Assembly (NCBI GenBank): GCA_032358165.1
Contig: JAALGY010000001.1
Span: 682,001-746,000, forward strand
Length of the DNA stretch: 64,000 nucleotides
From: Diplosphaera chodatii
Taxonomy: Eukaryota; Chlorophyta; Trebouxiophyceae; Prasiolales; Stichococcaceae
Reading direction: 5' to 3'
In this document: one piece after another, positions 1 to 12,165 of the stretch
How the letters are laid out: each line of letters begins with the position of its first letter
Position numbering within the stretch: position 1 is the stretch's first letter
Notes under the pieces: model-generated
Told to the model about the DNA's origin: nothing
Databases searched by the model: none
The model's input: only the letters and a program-made list of their open reading frames with translations
Position numbers and translations under genes: made by a program

Positions 1-217
1 CAAGGTGGTTAGCATGCAAGACAGCTTGTCCAAAGAGTCGTGTTGCATCGTTGTGCCGCACAGCCATCTCTGCATATCATGTGGATAACATCGAGGAGCG
101 CCCCACTGCTTGGTGCTATGTGCTGCACGCCTGCAGGAGCCGAGGAACATGCAGCATCCAAACCAATGCCTTGTGCCGCTCACAGTGAATGCCAACATGA
201 GAGCGCTTGGTGCGCAG

Positions 218-1423
218 GTGCGGACAGCATTCAACATCCTGGGGCCTATGCTGAACCCGGCGCAGGCGGCGTACGGCCTCATCGGTGTGTACAGCAACAG
301 CGTCGCGCCGCTGATGGCGGGGGCGCTGCAGCGGCTGGGCATGCAGCGGGCATTGGTGGTGCACAGCTTCGGGCTGGACGAGCTGACGCCCCTGGGCGCC
401 TCCGATGTGCTCGAGGTGCGGACAGTCACCTCAGACTTCCAACCCACGCTCATGGTAGCTGGTGGGCGCGGCTGGAGCTGCTCGCGCATTTGCATGGTGT
501 CCAGCATTCGTGCTGTACTGTTGACACCCGCCCTGAGCTCTCAGCAGCATGGGTTGAGGACTGCACAGGCCATATCTGCCGAAAGGCGTTGGGAGTGCTA
601 AGTAGCTGAACAGAGCAGCTGCGCTGCACAGGGGCCACGGGTTGCCTGCCTGAGGGGCATGGTCAGTAGTCTTCTGAGGCTTGAGCGAGCAAGATGGGTG
701 TTGAGGCCGCCCGCCCCTGTTTCAGGTGACGCCCGCGGGCACGCGCACCTACAGCCTGGAGCCCCGGGACCTGGGCATCCCGCGGTGCGAGATCAAGGAC
801 CTGGCCGGGGGCGACGCCCCCTACAACGCCAACCTGCTCATGGTGTGCCACGCCCCACCGCCGCAGACAGCGCCGTGCTGCTTTGCTTGCACCATCATGT
901 GTGCCGTGTGGAGCAAAGTGCATGCCGAACAGTTGTCTAATCTGTGAGCGCTGATGTTTGCACGCCAGGACGTGTTTGGCGGGGAGCGGAACGCCATCGC
1001 GGACGCGCTGAACCTGAATGCCGGGGTGGCGCTGCACGCCGCCAACGTGGTCTCCAGCCCGGCGGAGGGGGTGGCACGCGCCCAGGAGGCACAAAGATCC
1101 GGTGAGGGCAGGCTGGAGGGTTGAGAGTGGAGCTGGAGTTTGCATTCCAACGTTTAGCGCAGCAGACCCGACTTGACAGCAGCGTGCTGCATGAGGCCTG
1201 GGCGTCCCTGTGCCATGGCCCATTTGCATATCACACACTAGTGAAACCAGTTCTGATGGAGTGATATGATGGGGGGCAAGGGAGCCGAGGCCGCCTAGCC
1301 AGCGCTGTACTCTTCCTGGGTGCAGGCAAGGCGGGGGAGGTGCTGGCCAAGTGGATCGAGGTCAGCCAGGCCGCGGCTCGGGAGGAGGCGCCCATCCCCT
1401 GCACCCCCTCCCAGCTGCTATAG
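218..1423 (+). CDS. trpD: Anthranilate phosphoribosyltransferase, C-terminal part (5' end outside window)
   Basis: Second step of tryptophan synthesis: transfers phosphoribosyl from PRPP to anthranilate, in the plastid in green plants. Four exons fit in phase: 218-415, 726-842, 969-1101 and 1326-1423 (TAG), giving about 181 residues. Family signatures seen are [14 protein letters not shown], then [14 protein letters not shown], then NANLL and the C-terminal segment with [10 protein letters not shown]. These are the second half of the glycosyltransferase fold; the N-terminal half with the PRPP-binding loop must lie left of base 1. Donors are GTGCGG, GTGTGC and GTGAGG, and acceptors are CAG or CCAG. 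I see no frameshift. The identification is firm; the upstream boundary of the first visible exon rests on the acceptor at 216-217. Confidence 0.9.
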
Positions 1424-1927
1424 GCGGCAGCCGTGAGCAGCAAATTTGCAGCATCAGTGGCGGCAGCAGCAGCAGAGGCTTACCCCGCCTGTTGCAAGGC
1501 AGGTGGAGCCAAGCAGGCAGCACACGGTCAGCAAGCCAGACAATTTCAAAACGTCGGTGCAAGTGTGCACTCGTGTGGCACTGAGGATGCGGGCGAAAAC
1601 ATGCAAGGAAACACGCGGAAACAGGCGGAAACAGAAAGTAATGTCCATGCAGGACTACTGTGCTGGTCGCCAGACCCAGATCTTGCCAGGCTGCCGACCC
1701 TGTATGGGTCAACCTGACTGCTGACCTTCGGTGCAACATGCATGCCGGTTGGGTTTATAATTTGTTCAGCATGTGATACGAGGGCTGTAGGCATCGGTGC
1801 TGCCTCCTGCATTGCATGGCCCGGTTGTTAGGGCCAGAATGAACTCGGCTCTCTGTTGCATCGTATAACCTGGCAGCAGGTGCGGCCAATATATTGTGGG
1901 CCTGCACCCGCCCGCGCAGCTTTCGTT

Positions 1928-4900
1928 ATGCCTAGAAATGCTGACACACTGCCTGCATACAATCAGATGTCGGAGGCGGTCGCCGATCAGCAGCTGCGCC
2001 CGCCAGCTGCGGCTGCAGATGGGGCAGGTCAGGATGCGGTGGATGTCTCGGCGGAGGTCATGCCGCCCATCAGCACGGACCGGCAGCTGGTGGTACACTT
2101 CAAGGGCGTGGATGCGGAGGTGCCGGCGGGGCCCGCCTCGACGGCGCTGCTGCCAGCGTGGCTGGTGTCGCGGAAGCACGGTGCCGCTGCCCCGCCTACC
2201 GTCCGCCACGTGAGCCCAGAGTCATGCACATGCCTCATGATTGACTATCGTGAATCAACGCGACGTTTGCATCTGGGCGTCGCCCTCGCAGCTGTCATGC
2301 ACCTCGAATTTGGTATGAGATGTGCACGGGCAAGGTCAGCCTGCAGAGCTTTTGGCGGGTGCTCGCCACACGCTGTTTGAATGTAAGTAGTGTTCAGCGT
2401 ACGACTGCATAGATGAATGATCATCATGTATTGCGACCCGCTCCGTCAGTGACACCAGATTCTCGGACCGGCCCGAGCGAGCACAGCCGGCGCTGTCGTG
2501 CAGCCTGCATGCAGGCAAAGGTTGTACGTAGCAACATGGTATGTCAACAGCTAGGTCAGCACAAGCAGCCCTGGTGTTCTTCGCAAAGCATGAAGGGTGA
2601 TCTCATTGAACAGGTTCCGACACTGCACTGCAGATCCTGCACAGTATTACAGGATGCTGCCTGCCCGGCGAGTTGCTGGCATTGATGGGACCAAGCGGCA
2701 GTGGCAAGACTTCGCTGCTGTCCATCATCGGAGGCCGTGCCCCCAAGTGCGCCCCTGCCTACACACGGCAGCATTTGCTCTGCTTGCACCTATTCTTGCC
2801 GCAGATTGCTCGATATGTGCGGCAGAAGCTTTAATCTACCGCAATGGCGCTCAGTGTGTGTCAATGTGCCTGACGCATGGTGCTGTCGGGGTGCTGCCGC
2901 CCGATCACATAGCATCATGGCAGCCGTCGCACCCCTCCCACAACAGCGCGGCAGCGCACCAAGACAGACATGCACGGATCTGATGTGCATCTGCTTCCAG
3001 GATGGTCGGCGTTGAGGGTTCGGTCCTATACAACGGCAAGCCACTCAACAAGCGTGCAAAGCGGCAAGTCGGTTACGTCATGCAGGTACGGCGCCGAGCA
3101 GACTGCCCACATGCTGGCTTTGCAGCACCTTTTGCCAGTGCATCAGGACAATGCCCAAAGACCCTTTCTCGTCGAGTACTTCCATCACGCGGCATGCGCC
3201 CATATCACTATGCCCCAGGCTCGGAAAGCATGCAATCGACTGTTGCAATGGTGTCAGGGTTGTGGTGCTGCAGGACGACCTGCTGTACGAGAGCTTGACG
3301 GTGTGGGAGACGCTGTGGTACGCTGCCCAGCTGCGGCTGCCGCGCACGATGACCAAGGCAGCCAAGCGCGACCGCGTCAGCGCTGTGTTGGCGGCCCTGG
3401 GTCTGAGCCGCTGCCGAGACACCATCATCGGTATGCAGTGCTGTTCCTGCCAGCATCATTCAGTGCTCCGTATTACCTCATTCAGGACTGAATGGCTTCA
3501 GCAACATGTGATGTTGGAATTGCATCCGGGACTGAGAGATGCTTTTGTTTGCCTGCACACACATGTCTGTTCACACCACAGCGGCTTCCGGCCCTCAACA
3601 AGATCCTGACGTTGAGAGGGTTTAGCATGCATGCGCTCTGCAGAACATCGTGCATGTCCGCTGCAGGCGGCTACTTCCGGCGGGGCGTGTCGGGCGGCGA
3701 GCGCAAACGCGTGTCCGTGGGCCACGAACTGCTGATCAATCCCTCCATGCTGCTGCTGGACGAGCCCACCAGGTGTAGCAGGCTCTGTTCGACACTGGTG
3801 CTTGTTTTGGTGCAATGCTTCCTCTGGAGACCTCAGAAGATCCCATGCTGACATGGTTGACACAGTATGCATCAGCTGCCTGTACACCTTCACGCTGAGG
3901 TATGTTGACAAAGTCAGGACCATCCTGGCCCATGGGATTCAATTCCCTGTGCTCTCTCACTATGTTGCTGCTGGCAATACCGGTGTGCGCAGTACACATG
4001 GTGGTCCTCTCGTGTCTGCAGCGGCCTGGACTCCACGACGGCCCTGCAGCTGGTGGAGTCGCTGCACAGCCTGGCGGCGGGTGGCCGGGCCATCATCACC
4101 ACCATCCACCAACCCAGCGCACGCCTGTACGGCCTGCTCGACAAGCTGATGCTGCTGGCAGACGGGCGGCCCCTGTACTATGGCAAGGTGGAGTGCCAAA
4201 CCATTAAACATCAAATGTCTTGGTTGTGTGATCATTGCGCCACGTGCGCCAGATGTTGTTTCCACACATCACTTCCTTGACCACTATGTCAATTTCGTGC
4301 CCTGCTGTTGCTGCAGGCGGGTATGGCTGCGGACTGGTTTCACCGCCTAGGCTACACGCTGCCATATGGCACCAATGTGGCCGACTACATTCTGGACCTT
4401 GGTTCTGGCACAGTGTCCTCAGCAAAGCGGTGGGCCCAAGACAGCAGACCATGTCAACATTGCCTGTGGTGAAGCAGACTTCCGCCGTCTGCTTACAAAT
4501 ACACAATCTGCTGACCGCGTGCAACTGGCCCAAGCGTAAGGCAGGATTGGTGCTGATGCGTCTCTGACGACACCTCTGTGCAGGTCGGGACCCGAGAGCT
4601 TACAACACCTGACGGCTTGCAGCGAGACGTTCTTGGCGTCCGACGGCGGCCGCACGCAGGGCTACCAGGGCGAAGAGAATCTGGAAGGTAGTCCCAGGAG
4701 GTGTTCAAAAAGATGTGTAGTCTACAGCATAGGGCACACTATGCTGAGATGAACATGGCCACACAAACCCTGTGACATGCCTTCGCATGTCCTGGTCATG
4801 CTGCTGTGCTCAACCATGATAGGTCGTTGCGTGCTGTTAGTGATACGCGCTACATGTTGGAGCAGGCTGCGGCATCGCGGTGGTGCAGGAGCCGCTGCAT

Positions 4901-7900
4901 TCACGGTTGTCCATGGAGGGCAGCAACGTGCCGATCTCAGCGGCACTGCACCCCGACTCGCCAGCCGGCAACCTGCGCAAGGTTGGCAGAGCACCATTGT
5001 CTGGGCTTGAACCAGGAGGTGATGCGTTTGTGGAGCAAGTTCCCACTCTTGCACTTGATCACCCTTTGTGACGAGTGGCTGCAAGCTGCCCTGCTGCTGA
5101 TCAGCTGTATGAATGTCACCATTGTGGGTTTTGGCGCATCTGCATAAAAGCTGATCTGGCAACAGATGATACATCAAGCTGGTGTGAGTGTGCGCAGATG
5201 TACGGCAAGCCGGCGGCATTCGACCTCGAGGCGGGCGCCGGACCAGGAATCAGCACTCAGCCACTGGCGCCTGCATCCTCTTCACATCGGATATCTGCAT
5301 CCGACAGCGACTACGAGGATGCACTGGTGGGTTTGATTCCCACAAACAGCAGCCTGAACATCTTTGCATGTTACAAACGTTTTCCCTGAGCAGTGCCAAC
5401 TAAGACGGTCAGTGGCAGTGGCTGATCTTCGAATGGCGCCTTGTAAAAGTGCCACTATCGCTGGCCCAGGAGACAGCATCCCTGGACAGCAGGAGGTCGC
5501 AGGCGCGGCGGCGGTCGGGGCAGCAGGTGCAGCTGCAGCAGCAGACGCCGCAGCGCCCGAGACCAATCCGGCGTACGCTCACACGTATGGAAACCTTCGT
5601 GCCTGGCAGATCACAGCCCAGCAGGTATGTGCCTCATGTCAATGGTCTGCAGCAGGTGTTCAGGACACTTCCCAGGAAGCGCGATGCCTTGAAGGCCTTG
5701 CCGCTCATGCACCACTGCCTGCTAGGTGTTGTCCTGAACAGAGCGTTGATAGCCTGAACACGTGCGCCAATATAACATGCTCCAGCTGTGCAGTTGTGCT
5801 GTGCTGTCGGAATGACAAGGGCGACGCCAAATGGTAGCACCTGTTCCGGCTGCGTGTCCAGGTGGGGCGCCACATACTTTCAGCAGCTGCGCATCCTGTT
5901 TGTGCGCTCGCTGAAGACGCGGCGCTTCGAGTCGCTGTCGATGCAGGACATGCTGCAGCTGGTGGTTGTGGCGCTGCTGTCGGGTTCGGGCGCATTGGGT
6001 TGCATGTGATGCTGACTTAACACTACGCATGATCACTACATGATGCAAGCGTCGTTCTACCAGTTCAGCATCTGGCCGATTGTGCAGTTTCCTAGGAAGC
6101 TGACCGTCTGCATATGCAGGCCTTTTCTGGTTCAACGCTGGCAAAGGGCGCTTTGTGTCGGACGGCACCAACATCATCGGCTTGCTGTTCTTCGAGCTCA
6201 TCTTCCTCGCCTTCCGCATTATGTTCACAGTGCGTGTGCCTGCTTCACTGGTCGTAATGAGTTTGGTCCTGAAGCAAAGTCAGCATCCAGATTGAATTCT
6301 GATGGTCATACACGTTTGCATGCATGCACCTTGCCGTGCAGGCGCTCTTCACGTTCCCAAATGAGTATAAGATGATGCTCAAGGTATGTGGTCTGCCAAA
6401 TTCCGGTTCATCGAGATGCCGTGGGACCAGCTGCTGTTGCTGCAATTGCTGAACTCTGCCGCTTGACTCCTTCCACACAGGAGCGAGCCAGTGGCATGTA
6501 CAGACTCTCGGCCTTCTATGTTGCCCGCACCGCCAGCGACCTGCCAATGGTCAGTCTTGCCATCGATGATGACAGCTGTGATTTTCCAAGCTCTGCAGCG
6601 GCGCATGACGTGCTCACTCACAAGCTGGTCATAGCGAAGTATACCTGCATTGCATGTTTGCTCACGTCGCTGCTGCTCTGCTCAGGACTGCACCATCCCA
6701 AGCCTGTTCCTTATCATTGTTTACAGCATGGCAGCCCTCAGGCACGTCTGGATCATGCTACGTGCAAATATGTCCCTTGCGGCATGCTGACTTCCTCTGG
6801 TAGGTATCAGCAAAGCTGGACCCTATCCGCCATGATACAGGCGGACGGCTGGCGGCTTCTTCGCCAACTGGGCAGCCAACATGCTGGTGCAGCTAGTTGC
6901 ACAGGCCTTTGGCCTGCTGATTGGCGCCACCGTCATGGACCCCAAAGCCGCACAGGTGGGCTCGGCGTCGAACACTGGCGACATGGTTTGTGGCCATCGT
7001 TATTTTGCCTCGATTCGGGACTGCAGGATGGGTCTGGAGTACAATTACAAATGGCCTGCCTATGACGTGAAACTTTACTGCGTATGCAGACGATGACAAG
7101 CGTCATCATGCTGACCATGATGCTTGTGGGTGGCTTCTACGTCACAGATCTGCCCTCTTGGATCAGCTGGATGAAGGTGGGCCTTGGTGCCTGCATGCTG
7201 TTCCGTCATTGGTCGACAAATGGCCACAGCTTGAACGGATGTGTGCTGCTCGTTCTGGCAGTTTTGCCGTGCCAGTGATGCAAATGCCCTGCTGACGTCA
7301 CTCTGGGTGTTGCCTCACATTGTGCAGTACTTGAGCTTCATCTACTACGGCTACAATCTTCTCATAAAGGTGTGCTGAACGCAGTTGCATGCCAGCATGA
7401 GGGCACCATGCACTGATGCAGGATAGCGCTGCACCGTAGCCTCAGCACGTGCCTCAGCAATGCAAGGGGCTACCATGCAATGTGCGCAGGTTCAGTTCAA
7501 GGGTGTGACGCTGTATGACTGCGGGACGAAGTACACCCCAGATGACTACCTTACAAACCCGCGGTGCACGGTGGTCCCGCCATCAGGCGTCCAGGACAAG
7601 CTATCCACGCCTGTGAGTACATACAGCGCCCACATGCAGCTAGCGTGAGAAGGACTCTCACGGGCTCACTTGAGAGATTTGCTTGTGCTGATGTCTGCTT
7701 GTGCTGTCCCTTCTGACACGGCGCTATGTCTCGTGTCAACTGGCAAGAGTTGGTATGCAGGGCCCAACTGTTGCACCATGTTGTGATGAGTCATCGCTGC
7801 GGTCATGCTGCAGGCAAGTCCTGGGGAGTGGCCTTGGGAGGCGATAGTGCTCATCGGCTGGCTTGTGTTCTTCAGGTTACTGGTGAGTCTGCACAGCAGT

Positions 7901-8015
7901 CGCAGTGGACTGGGCACTGATGATGGGTCCTGATCTCGTGGCACGCAGTTGACCACACGATATATCATCCCACTCACAGGTCTATGTGGCGCTGCGTATA
8001 AAAACAAAGTCTTGA
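1928..8015 (+). CDS. ABCG-family half transporter (WHITE/WBC type)
   Basis: ATP-driven exporter with nucleotide-binding domain first, then one six-helix ABC2 membrane domain; it would work as a dimer. Exons: 1928-2209, 2634-2746, 3001-3085, 3274-3430, 3667-3772, 4022-4187, 4317-4429, 4584-4687, 4866-4981, 5198-5326, 5470-5624, 5862-5983, 6120-6229, 6342-6383, 6481-6549, 6686-6741, 6841-6955, 7090-7176, 7328-7369, 7490-7612, 7814-7882 and 7980-8015, summing to 2,397 nt (798 aa). Motifs seen are Walker [10 protein letters not shown], signature [10 protein letters not shown], Walker B LLLDEPT and H-loop IHQPSARL. An Arg/Gln-rich linker precedes the membrane domain ([17 protein letters not shown], then LFWFNAGKG). 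Substrate cannot be told. One intron (6742-6840) has to be GC-AG to keep phase. The start could instead be the ATG at 1966. Confidence 0.9.
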
Positions 8016-8633
8016 GAAATGGTGAGGAGTAGGGCATAGGGCTGCAGAACCCCCGGATGTTGCAAATGCAGAGCGGCCTTCAGCAGATAGATAGCCAGGA
8101 ATGCTCAGGTCACATGTGTAGACAGGTGCAGCTGAGGATCGAAGGTGTTTACAGACACGCCATTGCCGATGCTAGCCTTGAGGTGTGAGGGCCGCTGCAA
8201 ATAGGAGGTTATGTGTGGGGTTTGACTTGCAGCTCCCCTCATATCATGGATGGATTACATCCCACAAACATGCAGGAAGCAACGAGATGCTGTCAAGCGA
8301 TTGATCCTATACCTCCAGACCATCGTCAGCAGTCTTCACATCCAAGGTTGATGGTCCCCGTCGGTCGAGGGAGGTGACAGGTTAAGCTTGGCCTGCCCAG
8401 CCAGCGTGCAACGCAGGCTCACGTATCAGCGGCGGAGAAAACGGCGGGGCAGGAAAGCCATGCCTATGTCAGCAGCAAAGTCTGCTGTTCCGTGGTGACC
8501 AGGCTGCATGCGGAAGCCGCATCCCGTCAGGACGAGCATGCGATCACCAGCTCTCTGGATAGGTACAGCAGCACAGCAGCGGCCGGCTCCAACTTCCGCC
8601 ACGTGCTAGTTGACTGAAGTCGAGAGTAGTAGA
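8016..8633. other. Intergenic, ABCG 3' flank
   Basis: No gene is supported between the ABCG stop and the next putative exon. It should hold the ABCG 3' UTR and the upstream region of the unidentified gene that follows. Confidence 0.4.
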
Positions 8634-10212
8634 ATGACACAGGAGGAACGGGCGCACAGGGCCCCAGCAGAGCACGGCACAGCAGAGGGCACACGCCTCC
8701 CTGACGCCCTCATCAGGGGATTCGTGGCTGCAACAACAGCAGAAGTCGTCAGGATGCCGAGCCTGGACTTGGCCCCGCAGCTCAAGGTGGCGGTGTCGCA
8801 CGCTGAGCGGCTGCGCACAGGACTTGACAGCCAGACGGGGCTGAAGTGCAGCTGGCTGGACATCTGCTTCCACATTCCTGGCACAGCTGAGCGCTGTGCA
8901 TGTATTTGCTCATGATGCCATGGTTGCTCATGATACTATGTGGTTGCATCCTTGATTGTGGCTGAACCCTCAACCGGAAGGATATGCTCTTCTGCTGCCG
9001 CAAGGAAGACTCCGACTTGCGTGCAAGAAGCAATAGCTATGTCGCTTCAAATTCAAATGGATCCTGGTTATTGGACTGATGCAGGGCTGCAACGGGCGCA
9101 GCCTTTCGTTAATTTAGAGGCTGTCATCGCGCCTGCAGCTGCGGGCAGTCATATCAGGTGCAAGCCCGGACTGATCTCCGCACACATGCCAGCACAGGGT
9201 GACATGGTGTGATGGCGCCGCCACTGCATTGCCAACAGTCTGGCACCTGATGGCATGCCTGCTGCCAAGAATCAGGTACATAGTACCTTCTCCATGTACG
9301 CAGCCTCCAATTTGAGTACGTATGTTTGTGGTAACTTTGCAGCAAGCAGCGGAGTGCAGGCTGGGTGCGGCTGGGGCTTGCCAAGGTGCCCTTTATCGCG
9401 CAGCTGGTGGCACCGCTAGCAGCATGGGCTTGGGACGGGTCTCAGATGGCTCTCGACATGCGGCGCTTCAACTTCGGCCCTGATCAAGGAGCTCTGGTGA
9501 AACACAGCCACAGGGACCGACCTCGTATCCTGACCTCGTCAGCACAGAGTACCACAAACGAGAGAGTCCACTGCCGCACTCACTGCTGACAACATTGCAC
9601 ACAAGATAAAGGCAGCGACAAGCTTGCTGAGCGCTAATCCTGAAGTTGTCGTGGTGACCTTCGCTGCAGGTGTGGTTTGATGCGGCGCTGGGCAATGGCG
9701 GCGGCGCTGTGGCTGTGGACCACTTCCGGAAGACGGATGGAGGCGAGGGGCCGCCCACTTCCCTGGCTGACGCCATGACGCAGGTTCAACGTCAAGTTTC
9801 CACGCAGTCACACACATCGACAACGATGGCTACAGCAGATGGATCAGATGCTACCGATGCGATGCACCCTCTGCAGTTGCTGTGCTGCGCATGGTATCCT
9901 GGACGCGCTGAATTTTGCCTTGCCCTGTATCCAGAAAGTTGAGTTCCTGCAGTTTTGCTGCATCGTCAGGTGAGCGAGGGCGGCAGGGCAGCGGTGCGCG
10001 CGACTGTGCGCCTTAGTGCGACGCTGTCCATGCTGGGAGGCGATGGCGGCAATGGTGACAAGCATAGCAGCAAGCCCACCGCAACACCTGAGGACAGCCG
10101 CAGCACCATGTCGCCATGCAAGGCGGCCTCCCTCGCATCCAGCACCTGCCGCCCCACCTTCACAGTGAACACCGACATGCAGAACCGACGTTGGGCATGC
10201 TCGCAGATGTGA
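8634..10212 (+). CDS. Unidentified multi-exon protein
   Basis: I do not recognise this family. Three adjacent exons fit one another in phase 0: about 9343-9495, 9670-9783 and 9970-10212 (TGA). They read through AKVPFIAQLVAPLAAWAWDG, VWFDAALGNGGGAVAVDHF and EGGRAAVRATVRLSATLSML, then a Ser/Thr-rich tail. A likely first exon starts at the ATG at 8634 and contains a stretch with LDLAPQLKVAVSHAERL, but its donor is unresolved; the second exon needs a phase-2 partner. A further exon-like piece at about 10345-10455 (KMKEPTFAPGPLLHGIIE) may belong to an alternative 3' end. Codon-like GC-rich exons flanked by GTGAAA/TGCAG-type sites support coding; the product is unknown. Confidence 0.4.
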
Positions 10213-12165
10213 CGCCACTGCCAGAAGTGCATAGAAAACTCCACGATGCTATTTGGCTCACGACTTGTCTCCTCGCATACGTGATTCTCTGTCTTCCGTG
10301 TACAGAGTACACCGCCACTGAATATGCCTGGCACACAATGCAGGTAGCAAGCATATACATTACTGGACCGGCGCCTGCAAAGATGAAGGAGCCGACGTTC
10401 GCCCCAGGGCCGCTGCTGCACGGCATCATCGAGTGCGCCGCCATTGCAGCAGTAGGTGAGGTGTTTCAACCATCGCCAATCCAGCCCCTTTATTTGCCAC
10501 ATGTGTCCCGCCATTTGGTCCATAATTTGACATGCTGGACTGGCAGCTGTGAGCTTCGTTCGCGAAGACTTCACCAGACGCACGTCTGACAAGGACACAG
10601 CTGCAAACCTCTTCGGTACATTGCTGTGGAGGTGGGGCGACAACACCCAAGCCAGCAGGAGGCCTTGGAGGCCTTGTCAGAGGCTGACAGCGGACGCACC
10701 AGATCTGTGACTCCCAGCACCTCGAGGTGAGATGCAGCACAGGTACCAACCCCTGAGCAGCAAGGACAAAAGCAAGCACATCTGGTCACCACAAGGCTGC
10801 TTGGATCAGCATCAGCACATGTAGTACGTATGTGAGCGGCCGTCAGCAATATGATGCTGTGCAGTGGCGTGCACTCCACTGCTTCAAAGAGGCATGCCAG
10901 TTTCAAACACCAAGCCAGAGTGCAGCCTCTACCAGAGGACGCTCAAGATGCTCCAAGTGAGCAGCGTGTGACGATGCCTAGCAGGCTGGAGCCACAAGTG
11001 GATGTAAGGGCTGCACGGCCCTGTGGCTTCGGCAGCTCTGTAGGAACACATTGCTAGTTGCATAGGCGGCTGTGAGCAGAGGCTGTGAGCACACGAAATC
11101 ATGGCAGCGAATGCCATGGTGATATGATCTGGCGAGCGTAGCGTTGCGGATGTAACCGCAGGCATATATAGTGCATGGTTCGGCAAAGGCGATTTGACAA
11201 GTGTGAATGCAGGTCTGCCGTTGATTCGTGTTCAGCTCGTTTGCAACTGCACCATCCACAGCCAGTACAGGACCCGAAAACTATTTGGATCATCACCAGG
11301 TGCATCATTTGGCTCAAACGAGCGGCAAATGAACCCGATGGAAGCCCCGGAGCAGCTGCTCTCAAGCTGCGGTGCACAAAGTCCCACATTGCCAGACGGC
11401 AGCTCAGGCAGGACCAACGCGCAAGAGCAGCCAATGTCTTGACCAATTCTCCTCCTCACACACGACCTTCGACCCATGCTTTCTCAAGAAAGTGGTGTTC
11501 GTAAGAATAAGCATCTGCACCTTCACCCCTGGCACTGCGAGGGCAAGGCCTGTTCAAAGACTGACCACAGGCAGCCGAGCACCCCACCCGGCCCTACCAC
11601 TGCCGCTCGGTAATGACACATCCACAGCGAAATGCTGCAGCGGCTGTGGTAGGCACGAGCAGGCAGACACGGCACCCCGAGGCGAAATCGCACCTTGCCA
11701 CCCAACAAAAGCGAAACATGCAATGCATTCCCAATGTTGACCCAGACACTGTTTCAAAATTGTTGTGGCACAGTCTGGTACGCCCTGCCAGCTTCCTCCT
11801 GTGCCCATTGCTAACTACCCTGTATCCAGACCCATCATGCTGTGTTCTCCTGCAGCAAACTGCTCCGACTCGCAAGGCATGAGCTCGTCCAAATAATGGC
11901 CGCAGCATGGCCAGCTGCCTGCGTTGCTGGTCTGCGATGTGTCCATTGACAGCAGCCGCCCCGGCTCAGTGGCAGTGCTCTGCTGTGTCTCTGCCTGCTC
12001 CCTAATGCCGCCAGCAAGCGCTGGGTATGCTGTCCCACCGACCCTGCCAGCTGATGCCTGCCGCTTGGCAGAACAGCATGCCCGGGGTGACGGCGGCAGA
12101 CTGGCGGCGGCAAGCATTTGAGCAAGCGAGCACGACGCCCGCTGCCCCTTGCTGCTGGCTGACAT
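10213..12165. other. Intergenic between converging genes
   Basis: Between the unidentified plus-strand gene and the 3' end of the large minus-strand gene. Apart from the exon-like piece near 10345-10455, I see no coherent exon series on either strand; open frames here have no recognisable domain. Confidence 0.35.

Noticed and set aside
663..1238. 191-codon minus-strand frame
   Set aside because: Antisense to the exons of anthranilate phosphoribosyltransferase, which are firmly identified on the plus strand.
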